Of a DNA stretch of 64,000 nt, positions 9,028-19,811 are shown piece after piece. Under the pieces are notes generated by a model. It searched no databases. It was given only the letters and a program-made list of their open reading frames with translations, and had not been told where the DNA came from. Position 1 is the stretch's first letter. Every line of letters begins with the position of its first letter. The DNA is taken from positions 62,001 to 126,000 of the forward strand of contig NZ_JAFBCU010000001.1 of NCBI RefSeq assembly GCF_016907875.1, read 5' to 3'. This DNA comes from Arthrobacter roseus (lineage in GTDB: Bacteria; Actinomycetota; Actinomycetes; Actinomycetales; Micrococcaceae). The translations under genes were made by a program, and so were the position numbers.

Positions 9028-10269
9028 ATGAGCCAGCAGCCTTCCCGCAGACCGGACGCCTTGCGTCGTCGCATACCAAAGATCGCGGACCTGACTCCGC
9101 TGCTGAAGTTCAAAGCTCCTACTCTGCCCAGCGCACACAACCGTCTGCAGAGCGCGAACACCATCGCGGACCTGCGCGCCATCGCGAAGCGACGGACCCC
9201 CAAAGCCCCCTTTGACTACACCGATGGAGCGGCCGAAGAGGAGATCACCCTGAACCGGGCGCGGGCGTCCTTCCGCGATCTCGAATTTCGGCCGGGCGTG
9301 CTGCGGGATGTGTCGACGGTCGACCTGACGACGCCGATTCTTGGCGCGACGTCGGCCCTTCCGTTTGGCATAGCGCCCACCGGCTTCACCCGGATGATGC
9401 AGTCCGAGGGCGAGTACGCAGGCTCGCAGGCAGCCGAGCGCGCTGGCATTCCGTACACACTGTCCACGATGGGAACGGCGTCGATCGAGGACGTGGCCAA
9501 GGCTGCACCGAACGGGCGGAACTGGTTCCAGCTCTACTTGTGGACAGACCGGGACCGCTCCCTGGATCTGATTGAGCGCGCTGCCCGAGCAGGTTATGAC
9601 ACGCTCATGGTCACCGTGGACACCGCCGTCGCCGGAGCCCGCCTACGCGATGTCCGCAACGGAATGACCATCCCGCCAGCACTGACCGCGAAGACCGTGC
9701 TCGATGCCTCCTACCGCCCCGCATGGTGGTTCAACTTCCTCACCCATGAGCCGCTGAACTTCGCGTCGCTCTCCAACTTCGCTGGCACGCCAAGCGAGCT
9801 CATCAACTCCATGTTTGACCCCACCCTCACCTACGACGACCTCGACTGGCTGCGCAAAGTATGGAAAGGGAAGCTGGTGGTGAAGGGCATCCAGACAGTC
9901 GACGACGCGAAGAAAGCCGTGGACCACGGCGCGGACGGCATCGTGATCTCCAACCACGGTGGTCGACAGCTGGACCGAGCGCCCATCCCCCTTCACCTAC
10001 TGCCCGACGTCGCCGCCCAGCTGAAGGGGCGAGCGGCCATCATTTTCGATACCGGGATCATGAGCGGAGGTGACGTCATTGCGGCGATGGCCCTCGGTGC
10101 AGACTTCACGCTCATTGGCCGGGCCTACCTGTACGGCCTGATGGCGGGCGGTCGCGCCGGCGTGGACCGGACCATCGAGATCCTCTCCACCCAGGCATCC
10201 CGGACTATGCAGTTACTCGGCGTCTCCCGGATAACTGATCTGGGGCCGGAGCACGTGAGGCTCCTCTAA
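9028..10269 (+). CDS. lldD: FMN-dependent alpha-hydroxy-acid (L-lactate) dehydrogenase, LldD2-like
   Basis: 413 residues. It reads closely like the mycobacterial LldD2 family along its whole length, from the N-terminal [17 protein letters not shown] through AIAKRRTP and [11 protein letters not shown]. The catalytic histidine is in [12 protein letters not shown], followed by the FMN-phosphate segment [10 protein letters not shown] and [16 protein letters not shown]. The family oxidises L-lactate (or related 2-hydroxy acids) to the 2-oxo acid and passes electrons to the respiratory chain or oxygen. No clear ribosome site precedes ATG 9028. Divergent from the FUSC gene; that neighbourhood does not define the substrate. 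Confidence 0.88.
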   Translation: MSQQPSRRPDALRRRIPKIADLTPLLKFKAPTLPSAHNRLQSANTIADLRAIAKRRTPKAPFDYTDGAAEEEITLNRARASFRDLEFRPGVLRDVSTVDLTTPILGATSALPFGIAPTGFTRMMQSEGEYAGSQAAERAGIPYTLSTMGTASIEDVAKAAPNGRNWFQLYLWTDRDRSLDLIERAARAGYDTLMVTVDTAVAGARLRDVRNGMTIPPALTAKTVLDASYRPAWWFNFLTHEPLNFASLSNFAGTPSELINSMFDPTLTYDDLDWLRKVWKGKLVVKGIQTVDDAKKAVDHGADGIVISNHGGRQLDRAPIPLHLLPDVAAQLKGRAAIIFDTGIMSGGDVIAAMALGADFTLIGRAYLYGLMAGGRAGVDRTIEILSTQASRTMQLLGVSRITDLGPEHVRLL

Positions 10270-10390
10270 GCTTCCGGATGCGTGCGTCTTCACCTCTGTC
10301 CGGTCCAATGATAAATTGGAAGCTTACTTACCTATCTTGGTTGAGCAGATTATCGGATGCTCCGGCGTCGGATGACGGAAGGGAAAGATC

Positions 10391-10639
10391 ATGGCGGAAC
10401 GCGGAAGTACCACTAACGGGCCAGCTCTCGACGACGAGCTGAAACACGAATCCCAGGGCCTGATACAGGGTAATCACCCCACGCGCGCGGAAGACTGGCG
10501 GGAAGCCGAAACCGTGGAGGACGACCTCGAGAACACCCCCGATCCTGTGAGCGAAGGCATCGGGTCTGTTACGGATACCAGCGACAAGAAGGACGTCGAG
10601 GCCTCAGACATCACCTCTCAAGGCGGCCCGACGCCGTAA
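10391..10639 (+). CDS. Small acidic protein, unknown function
   Basis: 82-residue, strongly acidic, low-hydrophobicity protein (stretches such as DDELKHESQG and EDDLENTPDP), with no membrane segment or cysteine and probably disordered. GGAAGGGAAAG lies just before ATG 10391, a good ribosome site. I do not recognise a family. It ends 6 bp before the convergent cysteine hydrolase gene. Confidence 0.7.
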   Translation: MAERGSTTNGPALDDELKHESQGLIQGNHPTRAEDWREAETVEDDLENTPDPVSEGIGSVTDTSDKKDVEASDITSQGGPTP

Positions 10640-10645
10640 CAACAA

Positions 10646-11239
10646 CTACTCCTCGTCGGCCACCTGCGTCAGCACCTCAGCAGTGGTGACGACGTCGGCG
10701 AAGCCACCACCGTGCAGGTTCACGGCCGTAGCGTGCATCAGTTCGTCCGCCGTCGCGGTGAGAGTTTCGCCGTCGGCCCTTATTGGACCCACCATATCGA
10801 AAGTGCGGGTTGCATCCAGCGGGAAAATGACCTCATAGCCCAGGTTCCCGCCCATACGCGACGTGGTCTCCACGCACATGTTGGTCTGGATCCCGCAGAC
10901 CACGATCTGCCGGATGCCCTCTTCCGTGAGCCAAGAATCCAGATCCGGTGAGCCGATGAAGGCCGAGTTCACGTGCTTCGTGACCAGCAGGTCCGGATAC
11001 GCTTCGGCGACAAAGGGTTTGAGCGCATTCCCGTCGGCGCTCGGATGCAACGGCGACCCGGCGTCCTTGCTGTCATGGCGAACGACGACGATCGGACGCC
11101 GTTCCGATTCCCACGCCATGATGAGGCTGGCAATGTTTTCCTCGCACGCCGGGTTGTTGGACTTACCCCAATACGGGTCATCGAACGCCCGCTGGACGTC
11201 AATAACTACAAGGGCCGCGTTCGCGTGGAGTGTCTTCAT
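10646..11239 (-). CDS. Isochorismatase-family cysteine hydrolase
   Basis: 197 residues with the catalytic triad of the family: Asp in VVIDVQ near the N-terminus, Lys in VTKHVNSAF, and the nucleophilic Cys in GIQTNMCVETT. Such enzymes hydrolyse amides or vinyl ethers (nicotinamidase, isochorismatase, N-carbamoylsarcosine amidase and others). The substrate cannot be assigned. It lies downstream of the aminotransferase gene on the same strand with a 17-bp gap, so the two may be co-transcribed. Confidence 0.85.
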   Translation of the reverse strand: MKTLHANAALVVIDVQRAFDDPYWGKSNNPACEENIASLIMAWESERRPIVVVRHDSKDAGSPLHPSADGNALKPFVAEAYPDLLVTKHVNSAFIGSPDLDSWLTEEGIRQIVVCGIQTNMCVETTSRMGGNLGYEVIFPLDATRTFDMVGPIRADGETLTATADELMHATAVNLHGGGFADVVTTAEVLTQVADEE

Positions 11240-11256
11240 GGGATCAACTTAATCAG

Positions 11257-12405
11257 TCAGCGGCCACAAAACAAAGCAGCCACCGGGAACATCTCATGGG
11301 ACGTTGTTGCGTGGACGGAGAGCCTGATGCGGTCCTCGCCGTGAAGCGTGGCGGAGATACCTTCGGCTTCCAGTGCCGCATGCGCTTGAGCGGCCCTACC
11401 TCCGGGAACACGGGCGACGACGATGCCGCCACGGTCTGCCCGCTCCCGCGGCGACAACACCCCTACCCCGGCCTCGTCGAGGCAACCAATCAGCGCATCG
11501 ACACCAGACGCGATCCGCGCCTCTATACGAGCAACGGAAGCACTCTCTATGAGTTCAAGAGCCGAAGCAAAAGCCCCCGCAGCGAAGGGAGAGAGCGCCG
11601 ATATTGAGAAGCGTGTGGCGTCCGGGCGAGTTTCGTGTTCGGTGCCGTCGTGAACATGCTCGTCCACCACGCCCGTCCAGCCGCCAAGCACTGGTTGGAT
11701 TCGCTCAAGCCCGGCATCCGAGAACGCCATGCCTCCCGCACCCCAGCCGGCCCGGACCCATTTCTGGCCTCCCGTCACCAGCACATCTGCCGGTGACCAG
11801 TCGACGTCGACCGCTCCAAACGCCTGAATCCCGTCCACAGCGAGTAGTCTGTCTGACCCAATAACGTCCCGGATCCCCGCGAGGTCGGCCCGGAAACCAG
11901 TGCGGAAGTCGACGGCACTGACGGCCACCGCGACGGTTTCGGCGCTCATAGCCCCCGCCACAAGATCGGGTGTCACGTGCACACCCGGTCCACCCATGAC
12001 GTGTACGCCCGCCCGCCCAATTCTGTTGTTGCGCAACCAGGGGTAGAGATTCGCGGGGAACTCCCCGGAGCTGATCAGGACGGAACCGCTTTCAAGGCCG
12101 AACGCAGCCTGGAACAGCCCGAGTGATGTGTTCGGGACCAGAGCGACGCGGTCGAGTGGAAATCCGCTGACCCTCGCGAACGCTTCACGGGCTCGGAGCG
12201 TCTGTACGTCCAACGCCTTGCCCACTCCGACTTCCCCGGCCATCGCGGTCTCCATGAGCCTCGCGCTGGTGTCAACGACAGCGCGCGACGGCGGACCGAA
12301 CCTCGCAAAGTTGAGGTACCCCCGGTCTTCGCTGAAGGCCTCAAGGTACGACGCCAGCAACGCCCCGGCGTCGGGCGCTGGCACGTGGATAGGTGCGGTG
12401 GTCAT
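11257..12405 (-). CDS. Aminotransferase class V-fold PLP enzyme
   Basis: 382 residues with the class V fold typical of cysteine desulfurase- and kynureninase-like enzymes. The PLP lysine is in VTGGQKWVRAGWG and the cofactor Asp in LLAVDGIQAFGAV. No extra Cys-containing loop typical of sulfur-transfer enzymes is evident, so I would not call it a desulfurase. It is upstream of the cysteine hydrolase in the same direction. Substrate unknown. Confidence 0.82.
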   Translation of the reverse strand: MTTAPIHVPAPDAGALLASYLEAFSEDRGYLNFARFGPPSRAVVDTSARLMETAMAGEVGVGKALDVQTLRAREAFARVSGFPLDRVALVPNTSLGLFQAAFGLESGSVLISSGEFPANLYPWLRNNRIGRAGVHVMGGPGVHVTPDLVAGAMSAETVAVAVSAVDFRTGFRADLAGIRDVIGSDRLLAVDGIQAFGAVDVDWSPADVLVTGGQKWVRAGWGAGGMAFSDAGLERIQPVLGGWTGVVDEHVHDGTEHETRPDATRFSISALSPFAAGAFASALELIESASVARIEARIASGVDALIGCLDEAGVGVLSPRERADRGGIVVARVPGGRAAQAHAALEAEGISATLHGEDRIRLSVHATTSHEMFPVAALFCGR

Positions 12406-12438
12406 TGGAATATCCTCACGACAGGCACGCTACACCCT

Positions 12439-13308
12439 TCACTTCTCGGCTCCAGCGGTTCCAGCGGTTTCGTCCAAGCCGGCCGGGCTGTCGAACCGCA
12501 GCACAGCCTGAACCGGCGCATGGTCGGATGGCCAACCGCCGTCGTACGTTGTTGTATTGATGCCCGTGCGCAACACGGAAACACTCGGCGTGGCGAGCAC
12601 CCAATCGATCCGTTTTCGGCCCAGCTCCGGTTCGCGGTAGCGCGGAAAAGTCCCCCATCTAGGGCTGAGACGATCCTCAGCAGTCTCCCACGCATCCAGA
12701 AGTACCCCTCCCCTGGTGAGTGCCTCATACGGTTTAGTGCCGGCATCGGTATTGAAGTCACCGAGCACGACGACGGGAAGACTGTCAGTGCCGGCAAGGT
12801 TGCGGACCATGTTGGCGGACAGGAGGCGAGATGTGCGGGACATGTGGTCCCAGTGGGTGTTGATGGCAACGAATCTCGTGCCGGTCACGATGTCGCGGAA
12901 GTTGGCGCTGATCAGGATGCGCGGAACCATGTTGCCCCAGGACGAGGATCCGGGTGTATGCGGAGTCTCTGAGAGCGCAAACTGTTCCGAGTCCAACAAT
13001 TTCAGGCGTTCGGTGTCGTAGAAAAGGGGGCAGCTCTCCCCGGTGCCGTCGGCCTTGCGTCCTCTGCCGACATAATCGTAGCCGGGCCCGAGGCCGACTC
13101 GGACGGCGTCGTACTGTTCCGGCATTGCTTCCTGAATACCGACGATCGTGGGCCGTTCGGCTGCGAGCAAACGCCGGACCAGCGGTTCCCGGTAGGCCCA
13201 GCGGTCAGGGCTGCGGGGCTTGAGGTTTCGGACCGGCCGGCGAATGTTGAACGTCATCACGTGAAGTTCAGGAGCTGCAACTGGGCCGACCAACGGCGAA
13301 ACTGTCAT
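12439..13308 (-). CDS. Endonuclease/exonuclease/phosphatase-family hydrolase
   Basis: 289-residue EEP-fold metal-dependent hydrolase. Motifs in order are MTFNIRR (metal Asn), GIQEA (metal Glu), INTHWDH, LGDFNTDAG and the terminal SDHAPVQA. There is no obvious secretion signal, so a cytoplasmic phosphodiesterase or phosphatase is likely; substrates in the family range from DNA to phospholipids. The start may be the one given or the internal ATG at MTFNIRR. It is followed after 33 bp by the aminotransferase gene. Confidence 0.85.
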   Translation of the reverse strand: MTVSPLVGPVAAPELHVMTFNIRRPVRNLKPRSPDRWAYREPLVRRLLAAERPTIVGIQEAMPEQYDAVRVGLGPGYDYVGRGRKADGTGESCPLFYDTERLKLLDSEQFALSETPHTPGSSSWGNMVPRILISANFRDIVTGTRFVAINTHWDHMSRTSRLLSANMVRNLAGTDSLPVVVLGDFNTDAGTKPYEALTRGGVLLDAWETAEDRLSPRWGTFPRYREPELGRKRIDWVLATPSVSVLRTGINTTTYDGGWPSDHAPVQAVLRFDSPAGLDETAGTAGAEK

Positions 13309-13356
13309 ACCAACAGCCTATGGTCGTTAGACACCTTCCACGAGAGGCATTCTTCG

Positions 13357-14430
13357 ATGCACAACGCTCTGCAACCCTTCACCGCAGCGGACGGCGCCTC
13401 CGTAGTGCTGGATAATCTAGGCCGCGCCTACCCCTATGCGGCTCACCATGTTCAGTTTTCTGCTGATGACAATCCATCGCCGCAGGCTCTGCATCCCGCG
13501 TTTTTCACCTCGTTCGACTGGCATTCGTGCGTCCACATGCACTGGTTGGGCGTGAGCGTGCTGGGGGCAGCGGACGACGGCCTGGGCGCAGCTGCCTCCG
13601 CGGCTTTGCGGGAAGGGCTGGCTGCAAACCTGACTGCGGACAAGCTCGACGTCGAAGCGGCCTATCTGCTGAGCAACCCCTCATGGGAGCGGCCGTATGG
13701 TTGGGCCTGGTTGATGCGGTTGGCTGCTACGTGTTCGGTGTCCCAGGATGAGCAGATCCGTGGTTGGTCGCAGGCATTGGAGAGCTGTGTCGATGCAGTA
13801 GCCGAGTTGACCGTGACGTGGTTGGAGAAAACAGAGTATCCAGTGCGTCACGGCGTGCATACCAATTCGGCGTTCGGCGTCGCGTACCTGTTGGACGCAT
13901 TCCGTGTCCTGGGACGTGTTGAGGCTGCTTCGGCTTGTGAGCAAGCGGCGCGCCGGTGGTTCGGAACGGACGCTGGCTGGCCCGGTGAGTGGGAACTCAG
14001 TGGGCAGGACTTCCTCTCCGCTGGGCTGACGGAAGCGGATTTGATGCGCACGGTTCTGGATCCGGAGGAGTTTGCGTCATGGTTCACGGCGTTCCTGCCG
14101 GGACTCAACGAGGACTCCCGCATTCTTCGGCCTGTCAGGGTCAGCGATGAAACAGATGGACACATGACGCACCTGCATGGGTTGAATCTGACGCGCTCGG
14201 GGCAGATCGCCCGAATTCTGGGGACGCTACGGGATGGTGGGGCGCCGTCGTCGGCTGTGCTCGAGTCAGCCATGGACCGCCTGGCGCGTGCTGGGCTCAA
14301 GGGGCTGCAGAGCGAGGACTTCATGTCATCGCACTGGCTGGCCAGCTTCGCGTGGGACGCTCGGGCTTCGATTTCGGCGCTGACGGGACCAGCGGGGGCT
14401 CCGGCGTCGTCGGCTCCATCGTCGAGCTAG
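13357..14430 (+). CDS. DUF2891 family protein
   Basis: 357 residues. The conserved early segment HPAFFTSFDWHSCVHMHW and the later YPVRHGVHTNSAFG mark the DUF2891 family, a helical all-alpha protein of unknown role with conserved His and Trp residues that suggest an enzyme. ATG 13357 is chosen because CGAGAGG precedes it and the family begins about here; upstream sequence is spacer to the divergent EEP gene. Its stop overlaps the stop of the convergent flavin reductase gene in the 4-bp palindrome CTAG. Confidence 0.8.
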   Translation: MHNALQPFTAADGASVVLDNLGRAYPYAAHHVQFSADDNPSPQALHPAFFTSFDWHSCVHMHWLGVSVLGAADDGLGAAASAALREGLAANLTADKLDVEAAYLLSNPSWERPYGWAWLMRLAATCSVSQDEQIRGWSQALESCVDAVAELTVTWLEKTEYPVRHGVHTNSAFGVAYLLDAFRVLGRVEAASACEQAARRWFGTDAGWPGEWELSGQDFLSAGLTEADLMRTVLDPEEFASWFTAFLPGLNEDSRILRPVRVSDETDGHMTHLHGLNLTRSGQIARILGTLRDGGAPSSAVLESAMDRLARAGLKGLQSEDFMSSHWLASFAWDARASISALTGPAGAPASSAPSSS

Positions 14431-14978
14431 CGCCGAAGCTGCTCGTACTCACCGGCAAAGTGAATCATTGGATCATTGGCTGCTGAGCCCGGCACATCAC
14501 GGCCCATCGCCATCACCTCGCCGACGATCAACAGATGTGTTGCTGCCTCATGCACAGCAACCGTTTTCAGTTCAAACCAGGCGAGCGCACCGGACATCAC
14601 GGCAGCACCGGTGGTAGGCGCCCGACAGAACGGCACTTGACTCAATAGCCCTTCCACGGGATTGCCCGGACTCGCTAGCCAGTTCGCCGTGCCCTGCTGT
14701 TCCGTCGTCAGCAGACTCAGCGCCCACGTCCCTGAGCCAGTCACAGCCTCACAGATGCGCGACTGCTCATACAGGCTGATCACGATGGTCGGCGGATCGT
14801 AGGACACGGAGAGGAACCCGCTGACCGTCGCCGCATTGTCACGCCGGCGATGCACCGTTGAGACAATGCCGACGCCGGAGGCCATGTCCGCACCCAGCGT
14901 CCGGAAGGCGTTGATGTCAGCTTGAGTGGGTGCGTCGTGATTCACGGTGTGCGCATGCAGGGGCCCCTCGAGTTCCAT
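14427..14978 (-). CDS. Flavin reductase-like domain protein
   Basis: 183 residues of the FMN-binding split-barrel family. The N-terminal FRTLGADMASGVGIVST and VSYDPPTIVISL, then SRICEAVTGSGTWALSLL, match the HpaC/flavin reductase pattern. Such proteins reduce FMN or FAD with NAD(P)H for a two-component monooxygenase. No partner oxygenase lies next to it; the nearest FAD monooxygenases in the window do not need a separate reductase. Convergent with DUF2891, sharing the stop palindrome. Confidence 0.82.
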   Translation of the reverse strand: MELEGPLHAHTVNHDAPTQADINAFRTLGADMASGVGIVSTVHRRRDNAATVSGFLSVSYDPPTIVISLYEQSRICEAVTGSGTWALSLLTTEQQGTANWLASPGNPVEGLLSQVPFCRAPTTGAAVMSGALAWFELKTVAVHEAATHLLIVGEVMAMGRDVPGSAANDPMIHFAGEYEQLRR

Positions 14979-15014
14979 GCCTCCATCATGGCACCGGCAT
15001 GCGGTTCCGCGTAG

Positions 15015-15968
15015 CTACCCTGCTAGCCCTTTGAGGTACTTAGCCAATTCGCCCGGGCCAGAGCGCGGAGCCTCGGCCTCCACTACCGCGTTGTAGTTGG
15101 TATTGGTGTTCACGTCATACGTCAGCAGTCGCCCGTCGACGTCTTCAATGAACTCGATTCCGCACACTTCCAGGCTGTTGCGCCGAGCAAATTCCTCGTA
15201 CTTGGCAAGGATCGGATGATCAAAATCCCGGCGCAGGCTGAAGAGTTGCTGATCCGGTTCAGGTTCAATCGTGGCTCCAGGAGGCATGACCGGTTTGCCG
15301 GATTCTGGGTCAATGGCGCAGGAGTCCGCGGGGCACAACTGGAACCCTCCCCGCGCCGTATCTGCCTGGATGGCGTAGACGAACTCGCCGCCAATAAACT
15401 CGGCCCGGGTGATGAAAGGTTCTTTTGCCTGGATGTACTCCTGAACCAGAGTGATGCCGTCCTGTGAATCCTCGAACTCATCAGAGAACACATAGTCTTT
15501 GAGCTCGGCCAGAGAATCGATCTTCCGCACCCCCACTCCCTTGCCGCCCTGGTTGTGCTTGATGATAAAGGGCGTGGCAAATCCCTGAGCTGCCTCTACG
15601 ATGTGGGTCTTACCGATAGCCGCGACTGTCCGAGGGGTGTCTATCCCGGCAGCACGCAGGGCGGTGAGCTGATCCACTTTGCTCATCTCGAGTTCCAGGA
15701 CCCTGCGGCCGTTGACGGTTCGCCGACCGTGCGCTTCCAGCCAGGACAAGACAGCCCGCGCGTAATCCTTGGAGAGCCCGTGCTCGCGGGTATGCGACGA
15801 CGCGCTGATGCGGGACCAGAAAATGCCTTCCGGCGGTACTGTCTCCAGGTCAAGGACGCCGTCAGTGAGTATCCACTCCTCGACGTCGAGCCCTTCCCGT
15901 TCAAAAGCCCGGGTAAACGGTGGAAACCATTCCGAATTCTCGTGCAGAGCATAGATTTTCTGGCTCAC
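15015..15968 (-). CDS. ATP-grasp ligase, RimK-like
   Basis: 317 residues. The ATP-grasp core shows FIIKHNQGGKGVGVRKI (ATP-binding lysine and glycine loop), LVQEYIQ, and the C-terminal metal-binding VCGIEFIEDVDG and YDVNTNTNYN. RimK/glutathione synthetase-like enzymes join an amino acid to a carboxylate through an acyl phosphate. I place the start at GTG 15968 because GGAAAGG sits eight bases before it. A longer frame runs back through the palindromic repeat at 16062, which is very unlikely to be coding. The gene is divergent from the GntR gene. Substrate unknown. Confidence 0.8.
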   Translation of the reverse strand: MSQKIYALHENSEWFPPFTRAFEREGLDVEEWILTDGVLDLETVPPEGIFWSRISASSHTREHGLSKDYARAVLSWLEAHGRRTVNGRRVLELEMSKVDQLTALRAAGIDTPRTVAAIGKTHIVEAAQGFATPFIIKHNQGGKGVGVRKIDSLAELKDYVFSDEFEDSQDGITLVQEYIQAKEPFITRAEFIGGEFVYAIQADTARGGFQLCPADSCAIDPESGKPVMPPGATIEPEPDQQLFSLRRDFDHPILAKYEEFARRNSLEVCGIEFIEDVDGRLLTYDVNTNTNYNAVVEAEAPRSGPGELAKYLKGLAG

Positions 15969-16061
15969 AGCTGTCACCTTTCCATCGCCGATTCCCCCAG
16001 GTGATTCGTTAACCTGCTCAGTGATCGCTCCTATTCCGTATCCACCCTTCGGTGCTCCGCA

Positions 16062-16129
16062 CAGAAACGTGGCGCAGGTGCAACTGCGTGGTGCCGCAAC
16101 CACGTTCCTGCACCTCCGCCACGTTTCTG
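16062..16129. repeat. Dispersed palindromic repeat, copy 1 (full)
   Basis: 68-bp element. The outer arms CAGAAACGTGGCGCAGGTGC and the reverse complement of GCACCTCCGCCACGTTTCTG differ at one base. The inner arms are CGTGGT and ACCACG. It sits in the 315-bp gap between the divergent ATP-grasp and GntR genes. See copies at 21472, 22388 and 26441. Confidence 0.85.
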
Positions 16130-16282
16130 CGGGGAAGGCGGGGCGCGGGCGGGGAAGGCGACGGCGGGCTGACGGGCGTCGGACGCGCGGTAGCATCGAT
16201 CATGAGAGCCGGTGCTCCGCGGCCTCCGCTCCGGGGACCCTCGCTGCCGGCCGGACACCACGGCGAGCGATGTGAGGACACG

Positions 16283-17035
16283 ATGGTCACCGGGCACTCG
16301 GAATCCCAGCAGCAAGGAAATAAGGTTCCCTTGTGGCGATCGGTCCAGGACCAGGTCATGGAACGGATCGACGCCGATGAATTCGCGGCGGGCTTCCCCG
16401 GGGAAATGGCGCTGGCACAGGAATACGACGTCAGCCGGGCAACCATCCGCGCGGCCTTGGCACCTCTGCGGCGCGCGGGACTGCTTTCCGCCCAGCGGGG
16501 TAGGCAATCTTCAGTGGTGAACGTGGTGGACGAACAGCGCTTCGGCCCTGTCTACAGCCTCTTCGCCGCCGTCGAGAATGCAGGGATGATCCAGCGCAGC
16601 GTGGTGAATGCCGCTGAACTGCGTCGGTCGCCGGAAGCCGCCGCCCACCTGGGGTTGGAGGCCGACGCCGATCTGGTGTTCATCTCCCGGACCCGCTATG
16701 CCGATCAGGATGTCATCGCGGTGGATGACGTTTGGCTCCCCGCCGGGGTCGCTTCGCCGGTGCTGGATGCAGACCTGAGCCATACCGCGCTCTATGAAGT
16801 GCTACGGAGCCGTTGCGGAATCACGCTCAGCGCCGGACGCGAAACGGTGCACGCCCTGGCCACCGACGCAAAGCAGTCGAATCGTCTTGGCTGCACACCC
16901 GGAACAGCCGTCTTCTTCATCGAACGCCTCGGGCTGGCTGGAGATAGCGCGGTGGAATGGCGCGAAACCCTTATCCGCGGCGACCGATTCACCGTCACCA
17001 CGTCCTACCCATCCGCGCCGGGACCTGGCCGCTGA
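16283..17035 (+). CDS. GntR-family regulator with UTRA domain
   Basis: 250 residues. The winged-helix DNA-binding domain spans about residues 15-80 (LWRSVQDQVMERI, then EYDVSRATIRAALAPL) and the UTRA ligand domain about 90-245. HutC-type regulators of this kind sense small metabolites and usually repress nearby transport or catabolic genes. ATG 16283 has GTGAGGA close upstream; a longer frame begins inside the palindromic repeat and is rejected. Candidate targets are itself and the divergent ATP-grasp gene. The effector cannot be inferred. Confidence 0.85.
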   Translation: MVTGHSESQQQGNKVPLWRSVQDQVMERIDADEFAAGFPGEMALAQEYDVSRATIRAALAPLRRAGLLSAQRGRQSSVVNVVDEQRFGPVYSLFAAVENAGMIQRSVVNAAELRRSPEAAAHLGLEADADLVFISRTRYADQDVIAVDDVWLPAGVASPVLDADLSHTALYEVLRSRCGITLSAGRETVHALATDAKQSNRLGCTPGTAVFFIERLGLAGDSAVEWRETLIRGDRFTVTTSYPSAPGPGR

Positions 17036-17090
17036 CGCCGTAACGTCTCATCCGTAGAATTTTTCCCCTTCGCACTTCCCCTGATCCGTA

Positions 17091-17104
17091 AATGTACGTA
17101 CATT
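17091..17104. promoter_or_regulatory. Candidate operator of the sulfide operon
   Basis: Perfect 14-bp palindrome AATGTACGTACATT, 93 bp before the SQR start codon and 55 bp after the GntR stop. This is the only obvious control element in the spacer. ArsR- or CstR-type sulfur regulators are candidates by analogy with other sqr operons; no such regulator is adjacent. Confidence 0.5.
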
Positions 17105-17196
17105 AGGTCAGGTGGTGCTTTCCCGCTGATACCCGGCACCTCCCCGCCACGCATCACCCTCGGCGGGCAGCGCCGAACGAAGTGGAGACGTTTCAC

Positions 17197-18393
17197 ATGG
17201 GCCTGCACCATCGCATCCTGATCATCGGCGGAGGCAATGCCGGACTGAGCGTGGCAGCGCGGTTACGCAACGCCGGCCAGGACGACATCGCCGTCGTCGA
17301 ACCAAGTGACAAGCACTACTACCAACCGTTGTGGACACTGGTGGGGGGCGGACGTGCCCAAGCGCGGGAATCAGAGCGGTCCCAGGCCTCGGTGATGCCT
17401 CAGGGCGTCGCGTGGATCAAGGACGCGGCCACAGCGACTGACCCTGATGCGAAAACCGTCACCCTGGCTTCCGGGGCAGTCGTGGGATACGACTACCTCG
17501 TGGTCTGCCCGGGCATCCAGCTCGACTGGGACAAGCTGCCCGGCCTGCCCGAAGCCCTGAAGACGCCTTCGGTTTCCAGTAACTACCGCTTCGATCTGGC
17601 ACCCAAAACCTGGAACATGATCCGCAGCCTACGCTCCGGCACCGCAGTGTTCACCATGCCTGCGGGGCCGATAAAATGCGCGGGAGCACCGCAAAAGATC
17701 GCCTACCTGGCTGCCGACTACTGGCGCGAGCAGGGAGTCCTCAAGGACATTCGCATGGTGCTGGTGCTCCCGACTCCGGGAATGTTCGGGGTCAAAGAAT
17801 TCTCCGACGAACTCGATCGGGTGGTCGCCGACTACGGCATCGAGGTCCGATTCAGCAGCGAAGTCACCGCCATCGATTCCGCAGCCAAGACCGTGTCAAT
17901 GCGCGACAACACCACCGAGGCGAGCGAAGAAATCAGCTACGACTTCCTCCACGCCGTCCCGCCGCAGTCCGCGCCAGATTGGCTCAAGAACAGCGCACTG
18001 GCGGACCCGGACAATCCTGCAGGGTACGTCCAGATCGACAAGAACACCCTGCGTCACACCCGCTACCCGGAGGTCTTCGCTCTAGGTGACGCAGGATCGA
18101 GCCCTAACTCCAAGACCGGTGCGGCCATCCGCAAACAAGCTCCCGTGTTAGTGGAGAACTTGCTCGCGGCGATGAACGGCACGACGCCGCCGGCCAGCTA
18201 CGGCGGCTACGCGTCCTGCCCGTTGACCACCTCGCGGCACAAGATGCTGCTGGCCGAATTCGACTACAGCATGCGCCCGGCACCGAGCATCCCGTTCATC
18301 GACACTACCCATGAGCGCCGCGACATGTGGTATCTCAAGCGCCACGGGCTGCCGTTCATGTACTGGAATCTCATCCTCAAGGGCCGGGCCTAA
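17197..18393 (+). CDS. sqr: Sulfide:quinone oxidoreductase-like flavoprotein
   Basis: 398 residues. The N-terminal FAD motif IIGGGNAGLS, the DYLVVCPGIQLDWD segment, the redox-cysteine region AGPIKCAGAPQKIAYLA and FALGDAGSSPNSKTGAA match SQR of the type found with persulfide dioxygenases. Cysteines at VVCPG and IKCAG are candidates for the active-site pair. SQR oxidises sulfide to a protein or low-molecular persulfide and reduces quinone at the membrane face. AGTGGAGA eight bases upstream supports ATG 17197. It is followed at short spacing by a persulfide dioxygenase-rhodanese and a TauE exporter, which together make a sulfide-detoxification operon. Confidence 0.85.
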   Translation: MGLHHRILIIGGGNAGLSVAARLRNAGQDDIAVVEPSDKHYYQPLWTLVGGGRAQARESERSQASVMPQGVAWIKDAATATDPDAKTVTLASGAVVGYDYLVVCPGIQLDWDKLPGLPEALKTPSVSSNYRFDLAPKTWNMIRSLRSGTAVFTMPAGPIKCAGAPQKIAYLAADYWREQGVLKDIRMVLVLPTPGMFGVKEFSDELDRVVADYGIEVRFSSEVTAIDSAAKTVSMRDNTTEASEEISYDFLHAVPPQSAPDWLKNSALADPDNPAGYVQIDKNTLRHTRYPEVFALGDAGSSPNSKTGAAIRKQAPVLVENLLAAMNGTTPPASYGGYASCPLTTSRHKMLLAEFDYSMRPAPSIPFIDTTHERRDMWYLKRHGLPFMYWNLILKGRA

Positions 18394-18416
18394 CTCACCA
18401 CGTCAGGAGCATCACC

Positions 18417-19805
<1,389 letters not shown>

Positions 19806-19811
19806 CCGTCC

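Noticed and set aside
15969-16196. Extended N-terminus of the ATP-grasp gene
   Set aside because: Also translates the palindromic repeat; GGAAAGG supports GTG 15968.
16052-16282. Extended N-terminus of the GntR gene reaching into the repeat
   Set aside because: The extra residues come from the palindromic repeat; a ribosome site directly precedes ATG 16283.
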